Shown: in pieces, positions 25,821-33,605 of the stretch
How the letters are laid out: the number at the start of each line of letters is the position of its first letter
How positions within the stretch are numbered: position 1 is the first letter of the stretch
From: Pseudomonadota bacterium
Lineage (GTDB): Bacteria > Pseudomonadota > Alphaproteobacteria > Azospirillales > Azospirillaceae
Length of the DNA stretch: 64,000 nt
Direction of reading: 5' to 3'
Assembly: GCA_023423695.1 (NCBI GenBank)
Contig: JAFAFA010000099.1
Location: 26,847 to 90,846 of the forward strand
Position numbers and translations under genes: made by a program
The notes under the pieces: generated by a model
What the model saw: the letters and a program-made list of their open reading frames with translations, nothing else
Told to the model about the DNA's origin: nothing
Database searches by the model: none

Positions 25821-26058
25821 GTGAGAACAACCAACCTCTCCACTCGACATTACGCAACATTGCGGGTGCTGACGGCTGGCCCCTGCGCCGAAGGTCTGAG
25901 TTCCGGTGCAAATCGGCGAACTGACAGGCAACAGCCGTACCGCCACCAGACGCATCCTTTCTGATCTTCTCGACCTTGGACTTGCTGCTCGGGACGAGCC
26001 TACATCCCGGCTCGTCGTCACCTCTGCCGGCATCGATCTGCTGGCATCTCTACAATAG
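25821..26058 (+). pseudogene. Winged-helix transcriptional regulator, frameshifted
   Basis: GTG 25821 starts RTTNLSTRHYATLRVLTAGP and runs to LSSG. Dropping one base near 25908 leads to QIGELTGNSRTATRRILSDL then LDLGLAARDEPTSRLVVTSA, a clear winged helix-turn-helix ending at TAG 26058. The intact protein would be about 78 aa, like small MarR/ROK-type DNA-binding modules. A second start (GTG 25906) could still make the C-terminal half. The next gene starts 14 bp later, so the two form a unit. Confidence 0.6.
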
Positions 26059-26071
26059 GAGGATGAGCGAG

Positions 26072-26245
26072 ATGAACGAACCCACTCCTCGCGCGGGATT
26101 AGCTCAGGCACGGCGCCTGTGGCTGCATTACCGATCACTGGCCGAGTTCGACCGGCCGGTTAAAGCTGCTTCAGTAGCTGACGATCTGGAGCGATTGGTC
26201 GCTGTGCTCGAGCATGATGCCGATAAGGTGGACCTTTACCGATAA
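26072..26245 (+). CDS. Hypothetical protein, 57 aa
   Basis: I chose ATG 26072, 9 nt after AGGAGG (26057-26062); the ATG at 26063 is too close to it. The protein (MNEPTPRAGLAQARRLWLHY then SVADDLERLVAVLEHDADKV) is helical and probably soluble. It follows the winged-helix gene by 13 bp and may be its partner. No family is recognised. Confidence 0.5.
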   Translation: MNEPTPRAGLAQARRLWLHYRSLAEFDRPVKAASVADDLERLVAVLEHDADKVDLYR

Positions 26246-26327
26246 GCCTTCGACAGTCCAGTAGCGGCATGATCCCGCCAAGCCTCGGAGCGGCGGCGAA
26301 GTGTCAACGGGGAGTCATAGCGGAGTC

Positions 26328-26681
26328 TCACGGTCGCCTCAGCCGCCCTTCCGCCAAAGCTTGCACCTGCCGCACTGCGATTTCCAGATCAGCGTCGGTA
26401 AGTCCGTCGGCGAAGGCGAGTAGCCGGGCGCGCAGTTCCGCGCGCCGGGACGACACTGCCGCCGTGCCTACCTCTTCGAATAAGTTGCCGAGCGGCAGGT
26501 CGAGCACTCGGCCCAGCTGCTCCAATGTATCCAGGCCGGGGAAGGCTCTGCCGCGCTCAAGGTTCGACACAGTCTCGACGGTGCGGGCAATAGCCTCGGC
26601 TACCTGCTCCTGAGTCAGATTGAGGGCTAGGCGGCGGGCGCGCAGCCGCGCGCCAAGAAGTTGCTTGAGGTCTCGCACCAT
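26328..26681 (-). CDS. XRE family transcriptional regulator
   Basis: This 117-aa regulator has an N-terminal helix-turn-helix: LGARLRARRLALNLTQEQVA then EAIARTVETVSNLERGRAFP. The C-terminal half is helical and may dimerise. ATG 26681 is chosen because the upstream frame enters the promoter region. It is transcribed away from the gene at 26833, and the region between holds inverted repeats that are probably its operators. Confidence 0.85.
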   Translation of the reverse strand: MVRDLKQLLGARLRARRLALNLTQEQVAEAIARTVETVSNLERGRAFPGLDTLEQLGRVLDLPLGNLFEEVGTAAVSSRRAELRARLLAFADGLTDADLEIAVRQVQALAEGRLRRP

Positions 26682-26683
26682 AA

Positions 26684-26754
26684 CCCGAACTGTCCTTTCG
26701 GGCACCGTACTTGACCATAGGTGCGGTTTTCGGCTTATGTACGAAACCCGAAAA
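26684..26754. promoter_or_regulatory. CCCGAA/TTCGGG operator-like repeats
   Basis: Two inverted repeats lie between the divergent genes. The first is CCCGAA (26684-26689) with TTCGGG (26697-26702). The second is TTTTCGG (26727-26733) with CCGAAAA (26748-26754). The shared half-site CCGAA points to one DNA-binding protein, most simply the XRE regulator encoded next to them. Confidence 0.55.
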
Positions 26755-26832
26755 ATAGGATCGGGTAAGCGGCTCCTGCGTGCGCTATTCGCCGAACAAG
26801 CCCGCTTGCCCATACAGGAGGTTTAGATCGGT

Positions 26833-27093
26833 ATGCTTGTAACGGAACAGTTTCGGGCCGCATGGGATCAAACGCTGGCGTGGCTGAAGCACAGTGACCG
26901 GCCGGCCTGGGATGGGTATGAGGTTGGACAACTGTTGCAGCGGATCGGGCACAAATACAATTGGCATCTGATCACTCAGACAGACGGCAACGGTGAACGC
27001 GAATGGCGTGAACTCCACTTGGCGTGGGCGGCCAAACTGGCGGCTCTTGGTGCCCTTGAAAGCCTGCTTGCGACCATCCGTGCAGTGGAGTGA
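26833..27093 (+). CDS. Hypothetical protein, 86 aa
   Basis: ATG 26833 follows GGAGG at a slightly long distance (about 12 nt). The protein (EQFRAAWDQTLAWLKHSDRP, then ELHLAWAAKLAALGALESLL) is amphipathic and helical with no signal peptide. It is divergent from the XRE gene and probably shares its operator. No family is recognised. Confidence 0.5.
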   Translation: MLVTEQFRAAWDQTLAWLKHSDRPAWDGYEVGQLLQRIGHKYNWHLITQTDGNGEREWRELHLAWAAKLAALGALESLLATIRAVE

Positions 27094-27184
27094 GGCGCCG
27101 CGACCAAGCCCGTGGCTCCGTTGGCAGGACGGTGTTATTCATGGGTGCGCCAGAGTTCGACCGCGGTTTGAAGGGAGAGCACGA

Positions 27185-27520
27185 ATGCTCCGATCGCCCA
27201 TGCGCCGGGTCATTCACCGTTTGGCAGCGATCAAGCCCACTTTGGCTGAGCGCGATCGCTGGCTCTCGCAAGCTCGGTGGCACGGTTTGTCCTTGCCGGA
27301 GCACCTGCGGCTGACCGGGATGCGCACCGCTGCGTCAGTGACCATCCCCGCCATTCCGGCGAACCGGTTCGTCGTCAAACTACTTGGCCGTCAATCGCGC
27401 CATTGCCTTCGGCACGTGCTGAACTTAGCCCAAGTGCAACGCCGTCCCATTCTTCTCTGCGGTTCTCCGAGCCCAGGTATTGGCCGGCGTATCCGGAGCC
27501 ACCGGCTTACCCGATTCTAA
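27185..27520 (+). CDS. Doubtful hypothetical protein, 111 aa
   Basis: The frame from ATG 27185 (MLRSPMRRVIHRLAAIKPTL, then AERDRWLSQARWHGLSLPEH) looks protein-like in its first half; the second half is Arg/Pro-rich and less convincing. There is a weak ribosome binding site (GGGAGAG). It may be a decayed gene. The 247 bp that follow (27521-27767) hold no supportable gene. Confidence 0.3.
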   Translation: MLRSPMRRVIHRLAAIKPTLAERDRWLSQARWHGLSLPEHLRLTGMRTAASVTIPAIPANRFVVKLLGRQSRHCLRHVLNLAQVQRRPILLCGSPSPGIGRRIRSHRLTRF

Positions 27521-27767
27521 CCGCACTTCCGCCACCATTATGTTGTTTTGCCGATTTCGCCGCGGCCATGTCACCGCCGGACACTGCGACCAGCGGCGTC
27601 GTGACGGTCACCATCTGGACTGAGAGCTATTGTGGATCTGCAAAATCCAGTCGCGAAAGCCTGCCTGCTCCCGCACCGGGTTATTATTGCTGTCTCTCCA
27701 TTGGTAGCTTACTTATGGACTACAGAAAACTGTCTGTTGGCTTCAGTAAAGGATAGTATGTTGCACG

Positions 27768-28016
27768 TCACGTCTCAGTGTCAGGCGCCGACAGATTGAC
27801 CACTCGAACAGCTGGATCGATGCCCCGGATTCGCTTGACCGCTTCCAGAGCCGCTGGAAGGTGGCTGATCACTTCTTCATAGAGCGCGAGCATGTCGTTT
27901 TGCTCATTCGCCGACATGCTGTCGATGCTTTCCAGGGCGAGAGATTTTTGGCGCTTGCCCAATGGCAAGAGGTCGATGACTGCCCGCAGGTCGTTTCGAC
28001 GATCCGCATCATGCAT
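27768..28016 (-). CDS. Hypothetical protein, 82 aa
   Basis: The start at 28016 has GGAG upstream on the coding strand. The sequence (MHDADRRNDLRAVIDLLPLG, then ANEQNDMLALYEEVISHLPA) is acidic and helical, resembling small regulatory or antitoxin-like proteins, but I cannot place it in a family. It is isolated and convergent with the gene fragments on its left. Confidence 0.45.
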   Translation of the reverse strand: MHDADRRNDLRAVIDLLPLGKRQKSLALESIDSMSANEQNDMLALYEEVISHLPAALEAVKRIRGIDPAVRVVNLSAPDTET

Positions 28017-28200
28017 GATCTACTCCGCTGGGCCGATTATTCGGAATCTTCCATATCGCGTCTAACGGCATCAATGGTGCGTCGGACTGCTGGATAACGG
28101 AAGTGACCTGGTATCTTGCCGAAGCGCCTGATCGTAGAACACTCAGGTGCTTTGGCAAGATACGAGTTCAGAAGCGTTCGGCGGCGGGCGGAGGCAAATC

Positions 28201-28290
28201 AGGCGCGGCGACCGGCGGGCCATCTACCAGATCGCCGGCGACGCGCTGCTGACCATCGTCCTGAAGGTTAGTAATTGCAAGGAAGCATAA
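28201..28290 (+). pseudogene. 3' remnant of a RelE/ParE-type toxin gene
   Basis: The frame reads RRGDRRAIYQIAGDALLTIV then LKV, which matches the C-terminal strand pair of RelE toxins (RxGDYRxIYxIxDDxLxVLVLKVGHR). Upstream coding sequence is absent and the last residues diverge before TAA 28290. The next gene, 20 bp on, is an XRE protein, so this is most likely a toxin lost from a toxin-antitoxin pair. Confidence 0.55.
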
Positions 28291-28310
28291 CATCGCAAGG
28301 AGGTATAACG

Positions 28311-28691
28311 ATGAACACCCTCCCCATTATACCGATTGCGGAGACGGCGGACACCGTGTCGCCAAGTCGGTCCGACTGCAAGATCTTGACAGAGTTGGTC
28401 GCCGATGCTTCTGACCTCGTCGATACTAGTGCCGTGAAGGCTGGTTTGGCTGCTGGGGAGACGGAGGCGTTCCCCTTCGAACTTGCTGAACGCCTTCTAG
28501 ACGGCGACCACCCTATCACCGTCTTTCGTGAACACCGGGGCATCATAGCGCACCGGTTGGCGGAAGCGGCCGGTGTCCTGCCGTCGTGGCTGTCGGAGAT
28601 TGAGAACGCCCGCAAGCCTGGCAGCCTAGACATGATGGCGAAAGTTGCCGCTGTGCTGGATGTCCCGCTAGATCTGCTGGTGAGCCAGTAA
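28311..28691 (+). CDS. XRE family protein, probable orphan antitoxin
   Basis: ATG 28311 follows AAGGAGGT with 5-nt spacing. The N-terminal half is an acidic, flexible region; the C-terminal half is a helix-turn-helix (FREHRGIIAHRLAEAAGVLP then SWLSEIENARKPGSLDMMAK). This layout, HTH at the C-terminus after an extended N-terminus, is that of RelB/HigA-like antitoxins paired with RelE toxins. The toxin upstream survives only as a fragment, so the antitoxin is alone. Confidence 0.75.
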   Translation: MNTLPIIPIAETADTVSPSRSDCKILTELVADASDLVDTSAVKAGLAAGETEAFPFELAERLLDGDHPITVFREHRGIIAHRLAEAAGVLPSWLSEIENARKPGSLDMMAKVAAVLDVPLDLLVSQ

Positions 28692-28721
28692 CCGACCGTC
28701 CGGACAGAGAGCGTCCCCCTT

Positions 28722-28886
28722 CCATGGACTGAACTGAGAAAATCACGCGGCGCGCAGTTGAGCCATTTCGCGTGCTCTTCCGGGAAGGTGCGGAATATAT
28801 GTATCCCCGTCTCAGGTAGTTGGGGCATCACGTTTACCTTCGATGGGGTTGATGTCACTGTCCGGGGCTTGGAGGATTATCACTGA
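28722..28886 (+). pseudogene. Remnant of a HigB/RelE-type toxin gene
   Basis: The frame ending at TGA 28886 reads VSGSWGITFTFDGVDVTVRG then LEDYH. This matches the C-terminus of HigB killer proteins (VNGNWRxTFxFxxxDAxxVxxxDYH). The TGA overlaps the next start (TGATG), as in functional higBA pairs. No start codon or N-terminal half is visible, so the toxin is broken and its antitoxin persists. Confidence 0.5.
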
Positions 28887-29299
28887 TGGCTGCACTTGAT
28901 CGAAACCGCCGTCCCACCGTGCCCGGAGCGATCCTCAAAGCCCATTACATGGAGCCGCGCGCTATCAGCGTAACCGCCCTGGCGGATGCGCTAGGTTTGA
29001 GCCGGAAGTACTTCAGCCAAATCGTCAACGGCCATAAGAGGGTGGAGCCCACCATAGCGGCGCGTTTGGCATTGGTGCTTGGTACCACACCACGCTTTTG
29101 GATGAACCTCCAAGCTGCCGTCGATGAATGGGACGCCTCGGTGGAAATCGCTGACTGGAAGCCCAGCGTCACGTTCGCGCCACCTCAAGCTGGCAACGAT
29201 CCAGCCCCATCGGGGATGTATGAACGTCTACCGGAGATCGGGGAAAAGCCCGAAGCGGTAAGCTCACCGTCAATCGGACGGGCAGGGGCTCGCAGCTGA
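28886..29299 (+). CDS. higA: HigA-type antitoxin (XRE family), second locus
   Basis: This 137-aa protein has the Hig/VapI N-terminus: VPGAILKAHYMEPRAISVTA, then LADALGLSRKYFSQIVNGHK and RLALVLGTTPRFWMNLQAAV. The FWMNLQ motif after the HTH is diagnostic for this group. The C-terminus is extended and Pro/Ser-rich. Translation would be coupled to the broken toxin gene upstream. It is distinct from the intact higBA at 22.9 kb. Confidence 0.85.
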   Translation: MAALDRNRRPTVPGAILKAHYMEPRAISVTALADALGLSRKYFSQIVNGHKRVEPTIAARLALVLGTTPRFWMNLQAAVDEWDASVEIADWKPSVTFAPPQAGNDPAPSGMYERLPEIGEKPEAVSSPSIGRAGARS

Positions 29300-29449
29300 A
29301 ACCGCAATTTTCTTGTCTCGATTGCAGAAAATTTTGTGGATGATAGCCATAGGCGGCCATAACCGAAGGAATGGATCCGATCTGGTGTACAAAAAACCCT
29401 GGCATAACAACGAAATCGTTTTGTGTATCGCGGTAATCTACGAAACCAA

Positions 29450-29570
29450 TTTATGGTTCCAGAACGACCTCTAGCGACCATTTTATGGTTCCAACGTTGC
29501 ACTTTATGGTTCCAGATTTTGCGGATTCCTTAGTGAAATCAAAGGACCCCAATTGCATTTTATGGTTCCA
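29450..29570 (-). repeat. Four direct copies of TTTATGGTTCCA at an element boundary
   Basis: TTTATGGTTCCA occurs at 29450-29461, 29482-29493, 29503-29514 and 29559-29570. Read on the minus strand the copies extend to TGGAACCATAAANTGS. Spacings are 32, 21 and 56 bp. The array is A/T-rich and ends exactly where the hemerythrin gene stops being homologous to its family. Irregularly spaced repeats of this kind are found at ends of Tn7/Tn402-type transposons (transposase-binding sites) or at iteron origins. No transposase of that kind is in the window. Confidence 0.7.
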
Positions 29571-29881
29571 TCCAGACCGGGCCAGCGCGTTCGGTACAGG
29601 TCGAACCGCGCCCGCAGGCCACCCATCTCCGCCTGGAAACGTGCCGCCGTGCTGCGCAGTTTCGCATCCGGATGGGCGAGCAGGCGGGGGTAGAGCGCAC
29701 TGTCCTCCAGCGACAGGTGGACGGCGAAGATGCCGAACAGCTCCCGCACCGTGGCGATGAGCGCCGCCGTGTCCAACTCCACGGACTTCGAGGCGAGCAG
29801 CGATTCGATGCGGCCGACCAGTTGGCCGACGCCGGCATGGTGGTCGCGGTAGAGTGCGGTGCTGACGGTGACGTTGGTCAT
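29504..29881 (-). pseudogene. Hemerythrin-domain protein, 3' truncated
   Basis: The protein starts MTNVTVSTALYRDHHAGVGQ at ATG 29881 and keeps the first iron-binding helices (DHH near residue 14 and FAVHLSLEDSALYP near 55-68). It is normal up to RTRWPGLD (about 29575), then runs into the repeat array and ends with ~23 foreign residues. The last helix of the four-helix bundle, with its final metal ligands, is missing. Such proteins handle NO damage or bind O2; the promoter carries an NNR-type box (29957-29970). Confidence 0.8.
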
Positions 29882-29956
29882 GATGCTGTCTCCAACCGGT
29901 GCCGCCCTTCCTGGGCAGCGTTGAAGCCAGCATGCCGGCCGCCTGCCCCGGCATCG

Positions 29957-29970
29957 TTGCGCCACAGCAA
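29957..29970. promoter_or_regulatory. NNR-type Crp/Fnr box, hemerythrin/aldo-keto reductase promoter region
   Basis: TTGCGCCACAGCAA matches the palindrome TTGCG-N4-CGCAA at 9 of 10 positions. It is centred 82 bp upstream of the hemerythrin start and 115 bp upstream of the divergent aldo/keto reductase start. Sites of this form are known for NnrR-type regulators. Confidence 0.6.
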
Positions 29971-30078
29971 GCAGTTCTCCGAAAGATCGGGGTAGCGCGA
30001 TCCCGGCCCTTGCGCACTACCTAACTATCCGAACCGGCCCGACAGGCCATGCGGTTTGGGCGCAGGAGCGAGGGAAGC

Positions 30079-31008
30079 ATGACAGCGACACGACGAATGT
30101 TTCTGCAGGGCACTCTGGCCGCGACAGCCATGGCCATGCAGCCGGCGATCGCCCAAACACGGACCGAGCCGCAGGCCAACGCACCGGCGACACGGCGCAT
30201 TCCCTCCACGGGCGTGGCGATGCCCCCCGTGGGGCTCGGCACCTGGATCACCTTCAATGTCGGCGACGACGACGAACTGCGCGATGAATGCGCGGCGGTC
30301 ATGGACGCCTTCTTCCGGGCCGGCGGCGGGATGATCGACTCCTCCCCCATGTACGGTTCCGCCCAGCAGGTGGTCGGATACGGCCTGAGGAAGCTGGGGC
30401 AGCCGAAGAGCCTGTTCTCCGCCGACAAGATCTGGATTTCCTCCGGCAGCCGCGGGCCGTCGCAGATCGAACAGTCACGCAGCCTATGGGGCGTGCCGCG
30501 CTTCGACCTGCTGCAGGTGCATAATCTGCTGTCCTGGGAGGAGCATCTGCAGACTCTGTTCGCGATGAAGGCGGCGGGCCAACTCCGCTATGTCGGCATC
30601 ACCACGTCCGAAGGCCGGCGCCACGACCTGCTGGAGACGATCATGGCTGGGCAGCCGCTCGATTTCGTGCAGCTCACCTACAACATCGTCGACCGCGAGG
30701 TGGAGGACCGCATCCTGCCGCTGGCGGCGGACCGCGGCATCGGCGTCATCGTCAACCGCCCGTTCCAGCAGGGCGTCCTGCTCCGCCGGCTGTCCGGTCA
30801 GCCGCTGCCCGCCTGGGCCGGCGACATCGGCGCCTCCAGCTGGGCGCAGGTCGTCCTGAAATTCATCATCTCCCATCCCGCCGTCACGGTGGCCATACCC
30901 GCAACCAGCCAGGTCGCGCATGTGCGGGAGAATATGGCAGCGATGAGCGGACCGATGCCCGACGCCGCGATGAGAAAACGGATGGCCGACCATGTGAGGG
31001 CGCTCTGA
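30079..31008 (+). CDS. Aldo/keto reductase with Tat signal
   Basis: This 309-aa periplasmic oxidoreductase starts MTATRRMFLQGTLAATAMAM, a twin-arginine signal (RRMFLQG) followed by a hydrophobic stretch and an AQT cleavage region. The barrel has the AKR tetrad region in MIDSSPMYGSAQQVVGYGL (Asp, Tyr), VHNLLSWEEHLQTL, and the C-terminal cofactor loop SHPAVTVAIPATS. Tat export implies folding with NADP(H) in the cytoplasm. It overlaps the next gene by one base (TGATG), so the two are co-translated. Confidence 0.88.
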   Translation: MTATRRMFLQGTLAATAMAMQPAIAQTRTEPQANAPATRRIPSTGVAMPPVGLGTWITFNVGDDDELRDECAAVMDAFFRAGGGMIDSSPMYGSAQQVVGYGLRKLGQPKSLFSADKIWISSGSRGPSQIEQSRSLWGVPRFDLLQVHNLLSWEEHLQTLFAMKAAGQLRYVGITTSEGRRHDLLETIMAGQPLDFVQLTYNIVDREVEDRILPLAADRGIGVIVNRPFQQGVLLRRLSGQPLPAWAGDIGASSWAQVVLKFIISHPAVTVAIPATSQVAHVRENMAAMSGPMPDAAMRKRMADHVRAL

Positions 31009-31679
31009 TGCCGGAATGGTGGACCTACTCCGCCGAGGATTTCCTGCTGTTCAGCCCCCGCGCCTACTGGCGGCTGATCGAACGCCACAATGAGGCGCTC
31101 TGGCCGGCACAGGTGCTGACACTGCTGCTCGGCATCGCGATCCTGTGGCTCCTGGTGCGGCCCCGGCCATGGTCGGACCGGGTGATCGCGGGAAGTCTGG
31201 CGGTCCTGTGGGGCTGGGTCGCCTGGAGCTTCCTGTGGGAGCGCTACGCCACCATCAACTGGGCGGCTTTCTACATTGCCCCGCTTTTCGCGCTGCAGGC
31301 CGTGCTGCTGGCCTTAGTCGGCCCCCGACTGCGCTGGTCGTTCGCCCGGACGTGGCGGGGGTTGGTGGGGCTCGGGCTGTTCCTCTACGCCCTCGTCCTG
31401 CACCCGCTGACGGCCTCGCTGATGGGACGGTCGATGCGGGGAGCGGAGGTTCTCGGCATCACGCCGGACCCGACCGCCATCGCGACCGTCGGGCTTGTCC
31501 TCATGGCGGCGGGCCGCTGGTCGTGGCTGTTGCTCGCCATTCCGCTGACTTGGTGCCTTGCCGGCTGGTTCACCCTTTACGGCATGGGAGCTGCGGAAAG
31601 CTGGGTCCTGCTGGCGGCGGCGGGGATGGGGGCGGCACTCGCCGTCCTGCCCACCGGGCGCCGGAACGGTCCGGATTGA
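31008..31679 (+). CDS. DUF6064-type multi-pass membrane protein
   Basis: The protein has 223 aa and about six to seven transmembrane helices. The opening (FSPRAYWRLIERHNEALWPA) and WERYATINWAAFYIAPLFAL follow the DUF6064 pattern (RYNxAVWPAQ and INxAAxxF). Its function is unknown. It begins within the stop codon of the Tat aldo/keto reductase gene, so it may anchor or supply that enzyme. Confidence 0.8.
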   Translation: MPEWWTYSAEDFLLFSPRAYWRLIERHNEALWPAQVLTLLLGIAILWLLVRPRPWSDRVIAGSLAVLWGWVAWSFLWERYATINWAAFYIAPLFALQAVLLALVGPRLRWSFARTWRGLVGLGLFLYALVLHPLTASLMGRSMRGAEVLGITPDPTAIATVGLVLMAAGRWSWLLLAIPLTWCLAGWFTLYGMGAAESWVLLAAAGMGAALAVLPTGRRNGPD

Positions 31680-31769
31680 CCCCATTTGTGGAGCCGCTCA
31701 CAGCGCCGGGACGGGGATACGCTCAGGATCGCTCCTGCGCCACACCACGCCTCCGGATGGAGCGATCCC

Positions 31770-31916
31770 ATGACCGTCCTTTTCATCGCCATCGCGCTGT
31801 CGACCCTCAGCCTCGCGCTGCTGTTCGGCTTCGACCTCTGCATCGATCTGCCCGCGGATCGGGCCGGGCCCCTCCACCGCAACGGCGGAAAGCTGGGCGA
31901 GGACATCATGGGGTAG
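31770..31916 (+). CDS. Small membrane protein, 48 aa
   Basis: ATG 31770 follows GGATGGAG. The first 25 residues form one hydrophobic helix (MTVLFIAIALSTLSLALLFG), followed by a polar tail ending NGGKLGEDIMG. It is in the same direction as the two genes before it, 90 bp downstream. Too short for family assignment, but the pattern is clean. Confidence 0.5.
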   Translation: MTVLFIAIALSTLSLALLFGFDLCIDLPADRAGPLHRNGGKLGEDIMG

Positions 31917-31991
31917 CGGCAGAACAATGGCGCATACTTGGCCGCCGGCACCGTCCCGGCAGCCAAGTATGCGGACCGGACGACACCCCCC

Positions 31992-32894
31992 TTACGGCTG
32001 GCCACTGCCGCCGGCGGCACCATAGATGTGGCCGGTGGTGAAGCTGCCGTCCTCCGCCGCAAGCTGGACATAGATGCCAGCAAGCTCGGCCGGCTGGCCG
32101 GGACGGCCCAGCGGGGTCTGGCCGCCGAACTGCTTCAGCTTCTCCTGCGTGGCGCCGCCGCTGACCTGCAGCGGGGTCCAGATCGGGCCGGGGGCCACGC
32201 CGTTGACGCGGATTCCCCTGGAAGCGAACTGCTTGGCCAGCGACTTGACGTAGTTCATCGTCGCCGCCTTGGTCTGGGCATAGTGGTACAGTTCCGGCGT
32301 CGGGTCGTAGGACTGTTCCGACGTGGTGCCAATGATGACCGAGCCGGGCTTCAGATGCGGCAGCGCCGCCTTGATGGTCCAGAACGGCGCGTAGATGTTG
32401 GTCTTCATCGTCGCGTCGAACTCCTCGCTGGTCAGGTCGAGGATGGATTCGCAGGCCTGCTGCCGCGCGGCGTTGCACACCAGTATGTCGAGCCCGCCGA
32501 GCCCGGCGACGGCATCGGCCACCATCTGCCGGCAGAACGCCTCGTCACGGAGGTCGCCGGGAATGGCGACGGCCTTGCGGCCCGCCGCCTCGATCAGCGC
32601 CACGACGTCGCGGGCGTCCGGCTCCTCGGTCGGGAAATAGTTGATGGCGACGTCGGCGCCCTCGCGGGCATAGGCGATGGCGGCGGCCCGTCCCATTCCG
32701 GAATCGCCGCCGGTGATCAGCGCCTTTCGCCCCGCCAGCCGCCCGGAGCCCTTGTAGCTGGTCTCGCCATGGTCGGGCGGCGGGTCCATGTCGCGGGCCA
32801 GCCCCGGCCAGGGCTGCGACTGGCCCTTGAAGGGCGGCTGGGGATATTTGTACCGCGGGTCCTGCGGCGATACGGTGTCGTCGTTCCGGTCCAT
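31992..32894 (-). CDS. SDR family oxidoreductase (YghA/YhxC-like)
   Basis: This 300-aa short-chain dehydrogenase has a ~55-residue N-terminal extension rich in Pro/Asp (QDPRYKYPQPPFKGQSQPWP), which marks the YghA/YhxC group. The Rossmann motif is ITGGDSGMGRAAA, the NNAG equivalent is VCNAARQQ, and the catalytic Tyr-Lys is in ELYHYAQTKAATMNY with Ser in IIGTTSE replaced by Thr in part. The cofactor is probably NADP(H). Members are often induced by general stress. It converges on the small membrane protein gene. Confidence 0.88.
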   Translation of the reverse strand: MDRNDDTVSPQDPRYKYPQPPFKGQSQPWPGLARDMDPPPDHGETSYKGSGRLAGRKALITGGDSGMGRAAAIAYAREGADVAINYFPTEEPDARDVVALIEAAGRKAVAIPGDLRDEAFCRQMVADAVAGLGGLDILVCNAARQQACESILDLTSEEFDATMKTNIYAPFWTIKAALPHLKPGSVIIGTTSEQSYDPTPELYHYAQTKAATMNYVKSLAKQFASRGIRVNGVAPGPIWTPLQVSGGATQEKLKQFGGQTPLGRPGQPAELAGIYVQLAAEDGSFTTGHIYGAAGGSGQP

Positions 32895-33007
32895 GCGCGT
32901 CTCCTTGGGCGGGCGTCACACACAGAACCGGACAGGACCGGATTGGTTGCCGGTCGGGACGGGCGGCAGCCATTCCGAAACCGGGAAGGCCGCCCCACCC
33001 CCGTTCC

Positions 33008-33517
33008 TCACCCGCACATGCCGCCGCAGCAGGAACCGTTGCGCCGCGCCAGCAGCCGTTCATAGGCGATGCTGACCACGCCGGCCGGCGGGATGACGCC
33101 CTGCAGAAGCGACAGCACGTCGGCCTGCAGCGTGCCCGGCGGGCAGTCCGTCACCTCGCAGACCGATGCGCCGCTGCCGTCCGGCCCCAGCCGCGCGTCG
33201 TCGGCCGCGACCGCCACGTCGCCGTTGCGGTCGATGCGCACGCGCAGGCTGGTCGCCGCCGCCCCTTCGGGCCGGGCGATGCGGACCTGCCAGACCTCGG
33301 GACCCTGTTGCAGGTATTCCCAGGAGAAGCCGGCGCCGAACAGGCTGAGGAGCTGGTGGTGCAGCGGGCGCGGGTCATGGTCGTTGACCAGCGAGAAGCC
33401 GTCGCCGGGCGTCAGATCCTGCACCGACTGGAAGATCAGCTGGTGGCGCTGGTAAGGCGGGATGGCGCGGAGGTCGAGGACCGGTTCGGCCTGCGTTGCA
33501 TGGGTTGTGGTCGGCAT
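33008..33517 (-). CDS. DUF2249 domain protein
   Basis: This 169-aa protein starts MPTTTHATQAEPVLDLRAIP at ATG 33517 and contains the DUF2249 core (DLRAIPPYQRHQLIFQSVQD, then PGDGFSLVNDHDPRPLHHQL, then WEYLQQGPEVWQVRI). It ends with a Cys-rich tail, SCCGGMCG, which could bind metal or a thiol partner. DUF2249 genes usually sit with NO-responsive and denitrification genes. Its promoter has a likely NNR box at 33590-33603. Confidence 0.85.
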   Translation of the reverse strand: MPTTTHATQAEPVLDLRAIPPYQRHQLIFQSVQDLTPGDGFSLVNDHDPRPLHHQLLSLFGAGFSWEYLQQGPEVWQVRIARPEGAAATSLRVRIDRNGDVAVAADDARLGPDGSGASVCEVTDCPPGTLQADVLSLLQGVIPPAGVVSIAYERLLARRNGSCCGGMCG

Positions 33518-33589
33518 CGTCGTCCGTCTGGCTGTGGGGAGCGGCAGGAGCGCCATGCACCGCTGTAACCCGGATCGCCGATGCCTTCT

Positions 33590-33603
33590 TTGCTCCAGCA
33601 CAA
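33590..33603. promoter_or_regulatory. NNR-type Crp/Fnr box upstream of the DUF2249 gene
   Basis: TTGCTCCAGCACAA matches TTGCG-N4-CGCAA at 8 of 10 positions and keeps the TTG-N8-CAA frame of all Crp/Fnr NO regulators. It is centred about 80 bp upstream of the start codon, similar to the other boxes in this cluster. Confidence 0.5.
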
Positions 33604-33605
33604 AC

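Noticed and set aside
25860..25960. A cobalamin- or other riboswitch-like G/C motif upstream of the 57-aa gene
   Set aside because: The sequence is better explained as the frameshifted winged-helix coding region, which gives a clean protein when joined.
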